Assembly (NCBI GenBank): GCA_947259365.1
Contig: CAMYMC010000046.1
Location: 1-64,000 of the forward strand
Origin: an uncultured Acidimicrobiaceae bacterium
Lineage (GTDB): Bacteria > Actinomycetota > Acidimicrobiia > Spongiisociales > UBA5794
Direction of reading: 5' to 3'
Length of the DNA stretch: 64,000 nucleotides
Translations under genes and position numbers: made by a program
Notes under the pieces: generated by a model
Told to the model about the DNA's origin: nothing
The model's input: only the letters and a program-made list of their open reading frames with translations
Database searches by the model: none
In this document: positions 7,293 through 15,820 of the stretch, piece after piece
Position numbering within the stretch: position 1 is the stretch's first letter
Layout: the number at the start of each line of letters is the position of its first letter

Positions 7293-8516
7293 CTACCGGA
7301 CCCCCGGGGCTTGGAGATCCGGCGCCGGTCGTCGCAGCATCGCCGATGCCACGAGGTAGAGAGCGGGGAACACGAAGGCGGCGATGACGAAGGTCGCCGG
7401 AATCCCGACGATCTCCGCACCGAGCCCGCCCAGTGCCGGCCCGACGAGCTTCCCCACGTCGAGCCCTGCGAGATAGACACTCGACGCGGCTCCACGCCCC
7501 GCATCGGAGGCGGTGGACTCGTCGAGGACGAGCGCAGCGGTCGCAACGCGCAGAAGCCCGCGGGCGAGCCCGATGCCGCCCCACGCAACGGCGACCACGA
7601 GGAAGGTCGACGTCGAGCCGAGCAAGGCGATGGCGGTGCCGCTCACGACGACCGCCGGGGTGAGCACCTTCCGGTACGAGAGCCTGGCGAACACGGGAGC
7701 GGACACGAACCGCACGAGGGCCGCAACCAGCCCGTGGATGCCGAACGCGAAGCCGATCTGGCTCAACGTCAGACCCACGTCGAGCCCGTGGAGCGGGAAG
7801 AACGTCAGCACGACCCCGCTGACGAGGTTGATATAGAGGGTGACGACGAAACCGAGCCATACCCAGCGCGGAACGCGGCGGAAGGACGCGAGCCGGCCCG
7901 CTCCGGTTGCGGGTTCCGGAGCGGCCGCAACGACGACGGCCGTGCGGCGGAGAGCGACGAAGAGCACCATTGCGGCCACCGCGGCGACACCCGCCACCAG
8001 GACGAACGCCTCACCCACGCCGAAGACGTCGGCGACCGGACCCCCGACGAAGCCGGCACAGGCATAGCCGAGCCCCAGACTCCCCGTGTAGAGACCCATG
8101 AGCGTGCCAGCGGCAACCCCGGGCGGCTGTCTCTCCATCACCGCCGCCATGAGGGCCGTCGTCCCGAACGCGAAGGCGGCACCGTTGACGCCGACGAGCA
8201 GCGCGACGAATACCGGAGCCCCCGTCGTCGGGATGAGGACGAACGCCATCGCCGACGCGAGAGCAGCCCCCGCCACCAACACCGGACCCCGCTGCGATGC
8301 GTATGCGGCTCCCGCCCACAGCCTCGTGACGAGCGACGCGGCGCCGTAGACCGCAACGAGGCCCCCGATGAGACCCACGTGGATCGCTCGCGACTCGAGA
8401 TACGGAGAGATGAGGAACGCAAAGGTCCCCTCACCGAGGGTGAGGACGGCGGCTGCGGTGAACACCGGCCACAGCGAGCCGAGGCCCGCCCGCTCGCCCT
8501 CGGGCGAGCCCGTCAC
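7293..8516 (-). CDS. Major facilitator superfamily permease
   Basis: A 407-residue integral membrane protein with about twelve hydrophobic segments, for example FTAAAVLTLGEGTFAFLI at the start and ATFVIAAFVFPALYLVASAM near the end. The central cytoplasmic loop is short and carries PEPATGAGRLASFRRVP. The GTG at 8516 overlaps the stop of gntR2 in a GTGA. Coexpression with a FadR-type regulator inside an aromatic block suggests uptake or export of an organic acid, but the sequence does not reveal the substrate. A clear paralogue lies at 16467-17744: both share LDVGK(L/I)VGP and ARGLLRV stretches in the C-terminal half. Confidence 0.88.
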   Translation of the reverse strand: MTGSPEGERAGLGSLWPVFTAAAVLTLGEGTFAFLISPYLESRAIHVGLIGGLVAVYGAASLVTRLWAGAAYASQRGPVLVAGAALASAMAFVLIPTTGAPVFVALLVGVNGAAFAFGTTALMAAVMERQPPGVAAGTLMGLYTGSLGLGYACAGFVGGPVADVFGVGEAFVLVAGVAAVAAMVLFVALRRTAVVVAAAPEPATGAGRLASFRRVPRWVWLGFVVTLYINLVSGVVLTFFPLHGLDVGLTLSQIGFAFGIHGLVAALVRFVSAPVFARLSYRKVLTPAVVVSGTAIALLGSTSTFLVVAVAWGGIGLARGLLRVATAALVLDESTASDAGRGAASSVYLAGLDVGKLVGPALGGLGAEIVGIPATFVIAAFVFPALYLVASAMLRRPAPDLQAPGVR

Positions 8517-9226
8517 CTCTGGTCGACGGCCCTCGCCGTCCGAGTCAGGTGGGCACGGAGGATGTCCGCCGCGTTCTCCGCCTCGCCGGAGCGCACGGCG
8601 GCGACGATTCGGCGATGCTCTTCCCACCCCTGGACGCCCATCCCCGGATCCGCTGAGTACGCAGTCTCGAGCGAGGCCAGGAGCGGATCGCGGACGGTCT
8701 CCGCGAGCAGGGCGAGGGCGTCGTTGTGGGTGCACGCGGTGAGGGCAGAGTGGAAGGCAGCGGAGAGCTCGAGCGTCGGTTGGCCCGCGGCGAGCGCAGC
8801 GTCGGCCTCGTCGCACAGGGCATCGAGCACCTCGAGGTCGCGCTTGGTCGCCCGGGCGACTACCAGCGGTAGCGAGCCGACCTCGATGAGCAGCCGGGTC
8901 TCGGTCACGTCGCCGGGGTCGAGATCCGAGAGCATCATCATGTCGGTGAGCCGCTCTCCGAATTGACCGGCATCCGGGGCGCGAACGTAGGCCCCGCCGC
9001 GAGCTCCGACTCGGATCTCGATGAGGCCGTTCGCCTCCAGGATGCGCAGTGCGTCCCGCACGGTCACCCTGCTGACGCCGAATTGCTCCGTGAGCTCTCG
9101 CTCCGAGGGCAGGCGGTCGCCCGGAGTCAACGCGCCCGAGTGGAGCGCGGCGCGGATCTGGGTGACGATCTCTTCCGAGATCCGGCCGGTCGAGACCGGA
9201 GCGAAAGAGAGCCTCGATTCGGCCAT
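8513..9226 (-). CDS. GntR/FadR-family regulator with FCD ligand domain (paralogue 2)
   Basis: A 237-residue regulator whose HTH (LPSERELTEQF, then VSRVTVRDALRILEANGL) is almost the same as that of paralogue 1, followed by an FCD domain containing LSAAFHSALTACTHN. It is divergent from the bicupin-pca operon; the 81-base gap between the two starts holds a full operator copy at 9254-9266. The ATG at 9226 is preceded by a GGGGGG ribosome-binding stretch. Its stop overlaps the start of the MFS gene. It is the prime candidate for control of the pca operon and, through the other operator copies, of the transporter and UbiD blocks. The inducer is unknown; an aromatic acid or ring-cleavage product is likely. 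Confidence 0.92.
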   Translation of the reverse strand: MAESRLSFAPVSTGRISEEIVTQIRAALHSGALTPGDRLPSERELTEQFGVSRVTVRDALRILEANGLIEIRVGARGGAYVRAPDAGQFGERLTDMMMLSDLDPGDVTETRLLIEVGSLPLVVARATKRDLEVLDALCDEADAALAAGQPTLELSAAFHSALTACTHNDALALLAETVRDPLLASLETAYSADPGMGVQGWEEHRRIVAAVRSGEAENAADILRAHLTRTARAVDQR

Positions 9227-9253
9227 GCAGACCCCCCGACACCCAACGGTATG

Positions 9254-9266
9254 ATGGTTAGACAAT
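9254..9266 (+). promoter_or_regulatory. GntR/FadR-type operator copy 2 (gntR2 / bicupin-pca divergent promoter)
   Basis: The sequence ATGGTTAGACAAT contains TGGTTAGACAA, a perfect fit to TNGTNNNACNA. It is 28-40 bases from the gntR2 start and 42-54 bases before the bicupin start, suiting control of both directions. Flanking bases (GGTATGATGG ... ACAATATGG) are shared with copy 5 at 25372, so the conserved block is about 22 bases. Confidence 0.72.
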
Positions 9267-9307
9267 ATGGTACCGTCCCGCCGCCGGCAACCGAGGAGAG
9301 CACCACG

Positions 9308-10303
9308 ATGGCGAAAGGCCGAGTCTTCCTGAGAGGGATCGAATCCCAGAAATACGCGCTCGGATCCGTCCGGCGGGGGCAGCTGGACGCCCCCCGGGTG
9401 CGCGACGACAGCGTCGTCGTCGACGACGCCAGCGTCGGCCACTCCGGGGACTCGAAGGACACGCGAACGTGGTGGAGGATCGGACCCGGCGACGACCCAT
9501 TCCTCACCCAGACCCTGCAGGTCCACTTCGTCGAGTTGCCCCCGCACACCGCCAACACCGGCCACGGCCACCAGAACGAGGCCGCGTTCTACATCCTCGA
9601 GGGAAGCGGGTACGAGATCCACGACGGCAAGCGGTACGAGTGGGAAGAGGGCGACCTCGTGATCGTTCACACCGACTCGGTCCACCGCCACTTCAACGAC
9701 TCCGACGAGAAGGCCAAAGCGCTGGTCTTCAAGGCGAAGTCGATGTGGATGTTCCTGGGCCTCCTCCAGCAGGGCAGGCGGGGGCCCGTCGCCGACGAGG
9801 ACCGCTACGGGCCGAGAGTCGACTGGTCCCAGGTGTGGACGCCGGGTGTCGAGGACCGCATCAAGGTGGTCAAGCCGTCGGACACCAAGTGGGAGACCAC
9901 CGCGGACGGCATGGTGAGGGTGATCGTCGGGCCGCAACGCGACGACGTTCGCCTCTTCTCGGTCGATGCGTACGAGCAGGAGATCCCCGCCGGGAGCCGC
10001 TCGGCGAAGCACTGGCACATGGCCGACGAGGTTCTCTACATCCTCGAAGGCGACGGCTACAGCCTCCACTGGGAGGTCGAGGCCGAGATCGACGACCGCT
10101 ACTACGCCCGGATCGCCAACGAACCCACGCGCCACGAGTTCACGACGGGCGACACCGTGTACGTGCCGCACAACACGATCCACCAGCACTTCAGCACGGG
10201 CGAAGGCGCGGTGAAGCTCCTGTCGCTGCAGAACCGCGTCTTCCGGCACCTCGGATACGACAACGTGGCCCACCTCGAGCCTGCTCCGGAATACCAGAGC
10301 TGA
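9308..10303 (+). CDS. Bicupin protein, probable metal-dependent dioxygenase-like enzyme
   Basis: A 331-residue protein with two cupin barrels. Barrel 1 carries the metal motif GHGHQNEAAFYILEGSG (about residues 80-100); barrel 2 carries KHWHMADEVLYILEGDGY (about 235-252), and each has the trailing histidine of the second cupin motif (HTDSVHRHF, HNTIHQHF). Two intact HxH...E...H sites suggest metal binding in both halves, as in gentisate dioxygenase and related bicupins, though the overall sequence does not allow a firm substrate. It is the first gene of the pca operon, with a GAGGAG ribosome-binding site, and is driven by the promoter holding operator copy 2. It may supply or remove an aromatic intermediate upstream of protocatechuate. 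Function beyond the fold is not established. Confidence 0.78.
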   Translation: MAKGRVFLRGIESQKYALGSVRRGQLDAPRVRDDSVVVDDASVGHSGDSKDTRTWWRIGPGDDPFLTQTLQVHFVELPPHTANTGHGHQNEAAFYILEGSGYEIHDGKRYEWEEGDLVIVHTDSVHRHFNDSDEKAKALVFKAKSMWMFLGLLQQGRRGPVADEDRYGPRVDWSQVWTPGVEDRIKVVKPSDTKWETTADGMVRVIVGPQRDDVRLFSVDAYEQEIPAGSRSAKHWHMADEVLYILEGDGYSLHWEVEAEIDDRYYARIANEPTRHEFTTGDTVYVPHNTIHQHFSTGEGAVKLLSLQNRVFRHLGYDNVAHLEPAPEYQS

Positions 10304-10326
10304 CACGCAGCGCAAAGGAGGGCACG

Positions 10327-10695
10327 ATGGCGGACGATCGCTTCGAGACGGGCATGGCGGTGCGCCGTGAGGTGCTGGGGAACGCCCACGTCGACAAGGC
10401 GTTGGGCGACGGCGACGGCATCGACGCCGACTTCCAGCGCTTCATCACCGAGGCCGCCTGGGGCTCGGTGTGGAGCCGGCCCGGACTCGACCGGCGGACG
10501 AGGAGCCTGGTCACGATTGCGATCCTGGCCGCCCTCGGACGCGACGAGCTCGACATCCACCTGCGGGCGTCGCGCAACACCGGCGCGGACACGTCAGAGA
10601 TCGTCGAGACGCTCCTCCATGTCGCCGTCTACGCTGGCGTACCTGCGGCTCACACCGCCATGGTGCGAGCGAAGAGGATCCTCGGCGATGCATGA
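10327..10695 (+). CDS. pcaC: 4-carboxymuconolactone decarboxylase
   Basis: A 122-residue member of the carboxymuconolactone decarboxylase (AhpD-fold) family of the usual PcaC length. The sequence keeps GLDRRTRSLVTIAILAALGR and ELDIHLRASRNTGAD with the conserved helical ETLLHVAVYAGVPAA segment. PcaC converts 4-carboxymuconolactone to 3-oxoadipate enol-lactone in the beta-ketoadipate pathway. It lacks the CxxC of peroxidase AhpD proteins, which supports the decarboxylase reading. A strong AAAGGAGG site lies before the ATG. The stop lies inside the pcaH coding region with an 8-base overlap. Neighbouring pcaB and pcaD supply the reactions before and after it. Confidence 0.92.
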   Translation: MADDRFETGMAVRREVLGNAHVDKALGDGDGIDADFQRFITEAAWGSVWSRPGLDRRTRSLVTIAILAALGRDELDIHLRASRNTGADTSEIVETLLHVAVYAGVPAAHTAMVRAKRILGDA

Positions 10696-11395
10696 GAGCT
10701 ACCTGCCCCGCGACGACGACCATCCCCCGTTTCTCTATGCCGACTACCGCTCGACCGTGAAGCGGTCCCCGGAGATGTCGCCGGTTGCCATCGTGCAGAC
10801 GTTGAGCGAGGTCACGGGCCCCGGACCTGCGGTCTCCGAGCTCACGACCGAAGATGCCGACCTGACCACCAACGCCGGCACCGGCGGCGAGGCGATCGGG
10901 GAGCGGATCATCGTCACCGGCCGCGTCATCGACGAGAACGAGGAACCGGTGCCCGACACGATCATCGAGGTGTGGCAGGCCAATTCGGCGGGACGGTACA
11001 TCCACCAGCGCGACGACCACCCCGCCCCGCTCGACCCCAACTTCATCGGCGTCGGCATCACCAAGACCGGGCCGGACGGCGAGTACCGCTTCACCTCGAT
11101 CCGCCCCGGCGCCTACCCGTGGAAGAACCACCCGAACGCGTGGCGACCGCCGCACATCCACTTCTCCCTCATGGGCCCCGCGCTCGCCACCCGTCTCATC
11201 ACCCAGATGTACTTCCCCGGCGATCCGCTCCACGCCCTCGACCCCATCTTCAACTCGGTGCCGGCTCCGGCACGTGAGCGGCTCGTCGCCGAGTACGACC
11301 ACGACGTCACGATCGAGAACTGGGCGCTCGGCTACCGATGGGACATCGTCTTGCGCGGGAAATCGGCCACCCCCTTCGAGGAGGTCGCTCCGTGA
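10688..11395 (+). CDS. pcaH: Protocatechuate 3,4-dioxygenase beta subunit
   Basis: A 235-residue intradiol dioxygenase subunit. The Fe(III) ligands of PcaH are all present: Tyr104 (GRYIHQ), Tyr143 (GAYPWKNHP), and His156 and His158 (RPPHIHF). The N terminus contains DHPPFLYADYRSTVKRSP, the typical PcaH beta-subunit start. The enzyme opens the protocatechuate ring between the two hydroxyls to give 3-carboxy-cis,cis-muconate. It acts as a hetero-oligomer with PcaG, whose GTG overlaps the pcaH stop by four bases, favouring balanced synthesis. This gene shows that the organism completes aromatic breakdown aerobically by ortho cleavage. Confidence 0.96.
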   Translation: MHESYLPRDDDHPPFLYADYRSTVKRSPEMSPVAIVQTLSEVTGPGPAVSELTTEDADLTTNAGTGGEAIGERIIVTGRVIDENEEPVPDTIIEVWQANSAGRYIHQRDDHPAPLDPNFIGVGITKTGPDGEYRFTSIRPGAYPWKNHPNAWRPPHIHFSLMGPALATRLITQMYFPGDPLHALDPIFNSVPAPARERLVAEYDHDVTIENWALGYRWDIVLRGKSATPFEEVAP

Positions 11396-11967
11396 CCGCG
11401 CGCGGCCAGACCCCGTCCCAGACCGTCGGGCCCTTCTTCCACGACGGCCTCGTCCGTGAAGGGGAAAACGTGCTCTCCCGTCCCGACGCCGAGGGGCGCA
11501 TTCGCATCGAGGGCGTCGTCCTCGACGGGGACCGCAACCCGATCGAGGATGCGCTCATCGAGATCTGGCAAGCCAACGGTCACGGCCGCTACCGGCATCC
11601 TTCCGACGTGCGGGACGTGCCCCTCGTCGACGGATTCACCGGCTTTGGGCGCACGCCCACAGATCCTGCCACGGGCGGCTATTGGTTCGAGACCGTCAAG
11701 CCGGGGCCCGTCCCCGATGCCGAAGGCGAGATGCAAGCGCCCCACATCAGCGTGATCGTCTCCGCCCGGGGCATGCTCAAGCACTCGTTCACGAGGATCT
11801 ACTTCGCCGACGACGACGCCATCGCGAGCGACCCCGTCCTGGCGACGGTGCCCGAGGCCCGGCGCTCGACGCTGCTCGCGACCCCCGCCGCGGGCGGCTC
11901 GGTCCGCACGTATCGATTCGACATCCGGTTCGGCGGCAGCGACGAGACGGTCTTCTTCGACGTCTGA
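11392..11967 (+). CDS. pcaG: Protocatechuate 3,4-dioxygenase alpha subunit
   Basis: A 191-residue intradiol dioxygenase-fold protein that starts at the GTG overlapping the pcaH stop (GTGA). It has the alpha-subunit features TPSQTVGPFFHDGL at the N terminus, IEIWQANGHGRYRHP in the middle and APHISVIVSARGMLKH near the C terminus. In line with PcaG it lacks the complete iron ligand set of PcaH: APHIS has one histidine where PcaH has HIH. It forms the active site interface with PcaH. Its stop overlaps the next gene by one base (TGATG). Confidence 0.95.
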   Translation: MTARGQTPSQTVGPFFHDGLVREGENVLSRPDAEGRIRIEGVVLDGDRNPIEDALIEIWQANGHGRYRHPSDVRDVPLVDGFTGFGRTPTDPATGGYWFETVKPGPVPDAEGEMQAPHISVIVSARGMLKHSFTRIYFADDDAIASDPVLATVPEARRSTLLATPAAGGSVRTYRFDIRFGGSDETVFFDV

Positions 11968-12782
11968 TGGAGCTCCTCTCGCTGCGGGACGCAGTTGCCC
12001 GTCACGTCCACGACGGCGACACCGTGGCGATGGAGGGCTTCACCCATCTCATCCCCTTCGCCGCGGGCCACGAGCTCATACGCCAGCACCGGCGGGACCT
12101 GACCCTGATCCGAATGACCCCCGACATCATCTACGACCAGCTCATCGGGGCGGGATGTGCCCGCAAGCTCGTCTTCTCGTGGGGGGGAAACCCCGGTGTC
12201 GGCTCGCTCCACCGGCTCCGCGACGCCGTCGAGCACGGCTGGCCGGGGTCGATCGAGATCGAGGAGCACAGCCACGCCGCGATGGCGAGCGCGTACGCGG
12301 CAGGGGCGGCCGGCCTGCCCATCGCGCTGCTCAAGGGCTATCACGGCACGGACCTCGTCGAGCACAACCCGAACATCCGCTTCGTCGAGGATCCGTTCAC
12401 GGGGCAGCGTCTCGCTGCGGTGCCCGCACTCCGTCCGGACGTCGCCGTCATCCACGCCCAGCGAGCCGACGAGGATGGCAACGTGCTCATCGAGGGGATC
12501 GTCGGCGTCCAGAAGGAGTCCGTCCTGAGTGCGTCCCGGGCGGTGGTGACGGTCGAGGAGGTCGTCGCCGACCTCGCCGCCCCCAGCCCCAACTCGGTCG
12601 TGCTCCCCGGCTGGACGATCGACGCCGTCGCCGTCGTCCCGGGCGGGTCCCACCCCTCCTATACCCACGGCTACAGCGATCGTGACAACGCCTTCTACAA
12701 GGCATGGGATGCCATCTCGAGAGACCGGGACACCTTTCAGCAGTGGATCCGGGACAACGTCTTGGACGGGGAGAGTCCGTGA
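11967..12782 (+). CDS. pcaI: 3-oxoadipate CoA-transferase subunit A (GctA/CatI-type)
   Basis: A 271-residue family I CoA-transferase alpha subunit. It begins MELLSLRDAVARHVHDGDTVAMEGF and includes HLIPFAAGHELIRQ, GNPGVGSLHRLRDA and the HAQRADEDGNVLIEG stretch typical of GctA/CatI proteins, which are longer than the PcaI of Pseudomonas. With subunit B it transfers CoA from succinyl-CoA to 3-oxoadipate. Stop-start overlaps on both sides (TGATG, GTGA) place it firmly in the pca operon. Sequence alone cannot separate 3-oxoadipate from glutaconate or other dicarboxylate specificity; the pathway context decides. No thiolase (pcaF) is in the operon, so the last step must be provided elsewhere. Confidence 0.88.
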   Translation: MELLSLRDAVARHVHDGDTVAMEGFTHLIPFAAGHELIRQHRRDLTLIRMTPDIIYDQLIGAGCARKLVFSWGGNPGVGSLHRLRDAVEHGWPGSIEIEEHSHAAMASAYAAGAAGLPIALLKGYHGTDLVEHNPNIRFVEDPFTGQRLAAVPALRPDVAVIHAQRADEDGNVLIEGIVGVQKESVLSASRAVVTVEEVVADLAAPSPNSVVLPGWTIDAVAVVPGGSHPSYTHGYSDRDNAFYKAWDAISRDRDTFQQWIRDNVLDGESP

Positions 12783-13549
12783 GCGACCACACGGCGCAGG
12801 AGATGATGGTCGTCGCCGCAGCGAGGGCCCTCCACAACGACGACGTGTGTTTCGTCGGGATCGGGGCACCGTCGGCCGCATGCAACCTGGCGCGGGTGAC
12901 CCACGCTCCCGACATCACCCTCGTCTACGAGTCGGGCACGATCGGCACGAGGCCGACGGTGCTCCCCCTGTCGATCGGCGACGGCGAGCTCTGCGACACG
13001 GCGCTGACGACCGTGTCGGTTCCCGAGATGTTCCAGTACTGGCTCCAGGGAGGACGCATCTCGATCGGGTTCCTCGGCGCCGCCCAGATCGACCGCTTCG
13101 GCAACATCAACACGACCGTGATCGGTGGCTACGCCGCGCCGCGGGTGCGTCTGCCCGGCGGAGGCGGCGCGCCCGAGATCGCCAGCCACTCCGAGAAGGT
13201 CTACGTCATCGCCAACCACTCGACACGGACGATGGTCGAGCAGATCGACTTCGTGACCTCGCTCGGTTTCGGCAGGGACGGCAACGGCCGCCGCCGGCAT
13301 GGCCTGAAGACGCAAGGACCCGCGCTCGTCATCACCGATCTGTGCCTCATGGAACCCGGGGCGGATCACGAGCTCGAGGTCACTTCGCTCCATCCCGGCG
13401 TCACGACCGACCGGGTGCGCGCCGCCACCGGATGGGACATCCGCATCGTGCCCGAGCCGGCGCGCACACCCACCCCGACCGTCGACGAGCTCACCGCCCT
13501 CCGCCACCTCTACGCTGCCACCGATCGAGCCCATGGAGGCGACGCATGA
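12779..13549 (+). CDS. pcaJ: 3-oxoadipate CoA-transferase subunit B (GctB/CatJ-type)
   Basis: A 256-residue family I CoA-transferase beta subunit. The catalytic glutamate should be in LVYESGTIG near residue 45, matching the ESG motif of this group; SIGFLGAAQIDRFGNINTT and the C-terminal ITDLCLMEP and LHPGVT segments are also characteristic. It starts at a GTG that overlaps the stop of subunit A. The two subunits form the active transferase that activates 3-oxoadipate. After its stop there are 90 bases before pcaB with no convincing gene; a 33-codon frame there has no recognisable features. Confidence 0.9.
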   Translation: MSDHTAQEMMVVAAARALHNDDVCFVGIGAPSAACNLARVTHAPDITLVYESGTIGTRPTVLPLSIGDGELCDTALTTVSVPEMFQYWLQGGRISIGFLGAAQIDRFGNINTTVIGGYAAPRVRLPGGGGAPEIASHSEKVYVIANHSTRTMVEQIDFVTSLGFGRDGNGRRRHGLKTQGPALVITDLCLMEPGADHELEVTSLHPGVTTDRVRAATGWDIRIVPEPARTPTPTVDELTALRHLYAATDRAHGGDA

Positions 13550-13639
13550 GCCACCCCGCCCGCCCCGTCACCGGGGATCGCCGCCCGAGGCGGGCCGGCG
13601 GATCGGACCCTTCGCCGCAGGTGGTCCCGGGAACGCATC

Positions 13640-14977
13640 ATGACTGACCTCGCCGGGCACGCCTTCTCCACCCCTCGGATGCGGCGGATCTTCTCCGGGA
13701 CCACCCAGGTGCAGCGGATGCTCGATTTCGAGGCAGCGCTGGCTCGCGCCCAGGCCACCGTCGGGCTCATCCCGACCGAAGCCGCCCACACCATCTCGAA
13801 TGCATGCCGCGCCGAGGAACTCGACCCCGACGCGGTGCTGGCGGAGGGAGCCGATGCCGGGACACCCCTCATCCCGCTCGTGCGCGCCCTCGCCCGGGCC
13901 TGCGGCGACGCCGGTCGCTACGTGCACCACGGTGCCACCACCCAGGATGTGATCGACACCGGGCTCATGCTGCAGGCGCGCGACGGCCTCGACGCCATCA
14001 CGACCGACCTTCTCGGCGCCGCCGGCACGTGCGCAACGCTTGCCACGCGCCACCGCGACGACGTGATGGTGGCGCGCACCCTGCTCCAGCACGCGAACCC
14101 CATCACGTTCGGGCTCAAGGCTGCACAGTGGCTGGCAGCGCTCGACGACGGGGTACGGCGACTTCGCCGGGTGCGGGACGAAGAGATCGCCCTCCAATTC
14201 GGCGGCGCCGCAGGAACCCTCGCGTCCCTCGGCGATCACGGCGACACCGTCGCCGGCCTCCTCGCCGAAGAGCTCGGTCTGCCGTCGGCTCCGCTCCCGT
14301 GGCACACGAGGCGCGATCGGGTCGCCGCCGTCGTTGCTGCGCTCGGCATCACCGCCGGCGCTCTGGCCAAGATCGCGACCGACGTCGTCCTGCTCGCCCA
14401 GCCCGAGGTCGCAGAGGTCTCGGTGCAGGGCCGGGTCGGGGGATCGTCGGCGTTGCCTCACAAGCAGAACCCGACCGATGCGGTCATGGCCGCCGCCGCG
14501 GCCCGCCTCGCCTCGGCCCAGGTGGGCGTCGTCATCGCGGCGATGTCCCACGAGCACGAACGCGCCGCCGGCTCGTGGCAGGCAGAGTGGGCTGTCGTTC
14601 CGGCGGTCTTCCACCACACCGCCGCCGCGGCGAGCCGGGTCCGCTCGTTGCTGGAGTCCCTCGAGGTCGACACCGTGAGGATGCGGGCGAACCTCGAGGT
14701 GACCGGCGACGTGGTGATGGCGGAGTCGCTCGCCGCAGCGCTGGCGGCCCGCATCGGGCCCCAGCCCGCCCGGGAACTGGTGAAGACGCTCGCGGTCCGA
14801 GCGGCCCGGCACGGTGCCGGCTTGCGCGCCGAGGCCGAGGCCGACGACCGAGTCTCGCGCCACCTCTCGGCCGGCGACCTGGACCGCGCCTTCGATCCTG
14901 CCGCGTACCTGGGCAGCGTCTTCCCCTTCATCGACCGTGCGCTCGCCGCCCACGCCGATCTCGCAGACTCCGGGTGA
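13640..14977 (+). CDS. pcaB: 3-carboxy-cis,cis-muconate cycloisomerase
   Basis: A 445-residue member of the fumarase/aspartase superfamily. The signature loop GGSSALPHKQNPTD is near residue 270, and GRYVHHGATTQDVIDTG provides the active-site TTQD region. The N terminus MRRIFSGTTQVQRMLDFEAALARAQA is typical of PcaB. It lactonises 3-carboxymuconate to 4-carboxymuconolactone, the substrate of PcaC. The ATG at 13640 lies 90 bases after pcaJ, and its stop overlaps pcaD (TGATG). Adenylosuccinate lyase is the main alternative in this superfamily, but the operon context and length favour PcaB. Confidence 0.95.
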   Translation: MTDLAGHAFSTPRMRRIFSGTTQVQRMLDFEAALARAQATVGLIPTEAAHTISNACRAEELDPDAVLAEGADAGTPLIPLVRALARACGDAGRYVHHGATTQDVIDTGLMLQARDGLDAITTDLLGAAGTCATLATRHRDDVMVARTLLQHANPITFGLKAAQWLAALDDGVRRLRRVRDEEIALQFGGAAGTLASLGDHGDTVAGLLAEELGLPSAPLPWHTRRDRVAAVVAALGITAGALAKIATDVVLLAQPEVAEVSVQGRVGGSSALPHKQNPTDAVMAAAAARLASAQVGVVIAAMSHEHERAAGSWQAEWAVVPAVFHHTAAAASRVRSLLESLEVDTVRMRANLEVTGDVVMAESLAAALAARIGPQPARELVKTLAVRAARHGAGLRAEAEADDRVSRHLSAGDLDRAFDPAAYLGSVFPFIDRALAAHADLADSG

Positions 14978-15759
14978 TGCCGCATTTCGATCGCCCCCCG
15001 CGGATCCACTACCGCACGGCGGGCCGGGCCGGCGGCGATCTGCTCGTCCTCTCCAACTCGTTGGGAACCGACGTGTCGGTGTGGCGAGATCAGATGGACG
15101 TCCTCGTCGCGCGACATCGCGTATTGCGTTACGACACGAGAGGCCACGGCGACAGTGCCGCGAACGACGAGCCCGTCTCGATCTCCGACCTCGGCGAGGA
15201 CGTCCTCGCCCTCGCCGACGTCATGGAAGGCAAGCGTTTCACGTTCTGCGGGCTCTCGATGGGCGGCCTCATCGGGCTGTGGCTCGCCGTCCACCATCCG
15301 GGCCGGCTCCGGGCCGTCGTCGTGTGCAACACCGCGGCGAAGATCGGCACCGCAGAGCTCTGGGACGCTCGCATCCGCGCCGTCCGCGACGGGGGCATGG
15401 CTGCGATCCGCGACCCGGTCGTCGCCCGGTTCTTCACGGACCGCTTCCCGGACGAGCGACCCGAGATCTTCGCCGAGTTCGCCGCCATGCTCGAAGCGAC
15501 AAGGTCCGCCGGCTACGTCCGTTGCTGCGAGGCGATACGCGACACCGACCTCCGTGCGGAGGTGGGCCGGATCGCCGTCCCGGTTCTCGTCGTCGCGGGG
15601 GCCGAGGACGCCGCAACGCCGCCGGGACAGGCACGGTGGCTTCACGACAACATCCCGGGCAGCGAGCTCGCGGTCATCGATGGCGCGGCTCACCTGTCCA
15701 ACGTGGAGCGGCCCGCTGAGTTCAACGCTGCGGTCACCGAGTTCCTGGGGCGGGTGTGA
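14977..15759 (+). CDS. pcaD: 3-oxoadipate enol-lactonase
   Basis: A 260-residue alpha/beta hydrolase. The nucleophile elbow is GLSMGG (Ser near residue 91), the oxyanion residues are in SNSLGTD, and the acid and histidine are in VVAGAEDAATPP and GAAHLSNVERP. The YDTRGHGDS segment is typical of PcaD. It hydrolyses 3-oxoadipate enol-lactone to 3-oxoadipate, which goes to the PcaIJ transferase. The length matches stand-alone PcaD; in some actinobacteria it is fused with PcaC (PcaL), whereas here the two are separate genes. It is the last gene of the pca operon, 61 bases before a methyltransferase. Confidence 0.94.
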   Translation: MPHFDRPPRIHYRTAGRAGGDLLVLSNSLGTDVSVWRDQMDVLVARHRVLRYDTRGHGDSAANDEPVSISDLGEDVLALADVMEGKRFTFCGLSMGGLIGLWLAVHHPGRLRAVVVCNTAAKIGTAELWDARIRAVRDGGMAAIRDPVVARFFTDRFPDERPEIFAEFAAMLEATRSAGYVRCCEAIRDTDLRAEVGRIAVPVLVVAGAEDAATPPGQARWLHDNIPGSELAVIDGAAHLSNVERPAEFNAAVTEFLGRV

Positions 15760-15820
15760 GCGCTCGTTCGGGTCCGCTGCTCGAACGAGCCCGGATGAGC
15801 CGGCCCGGTAGAGTCGAGCC

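Noticed and set aside
13546-13647. 33-codon open frame between pcaJ and pcaB
   Set aside because: No ribosome-binding site distinct from the pcaJ end, no conserved motif, and it overlaps the pcaB start; probably chance.
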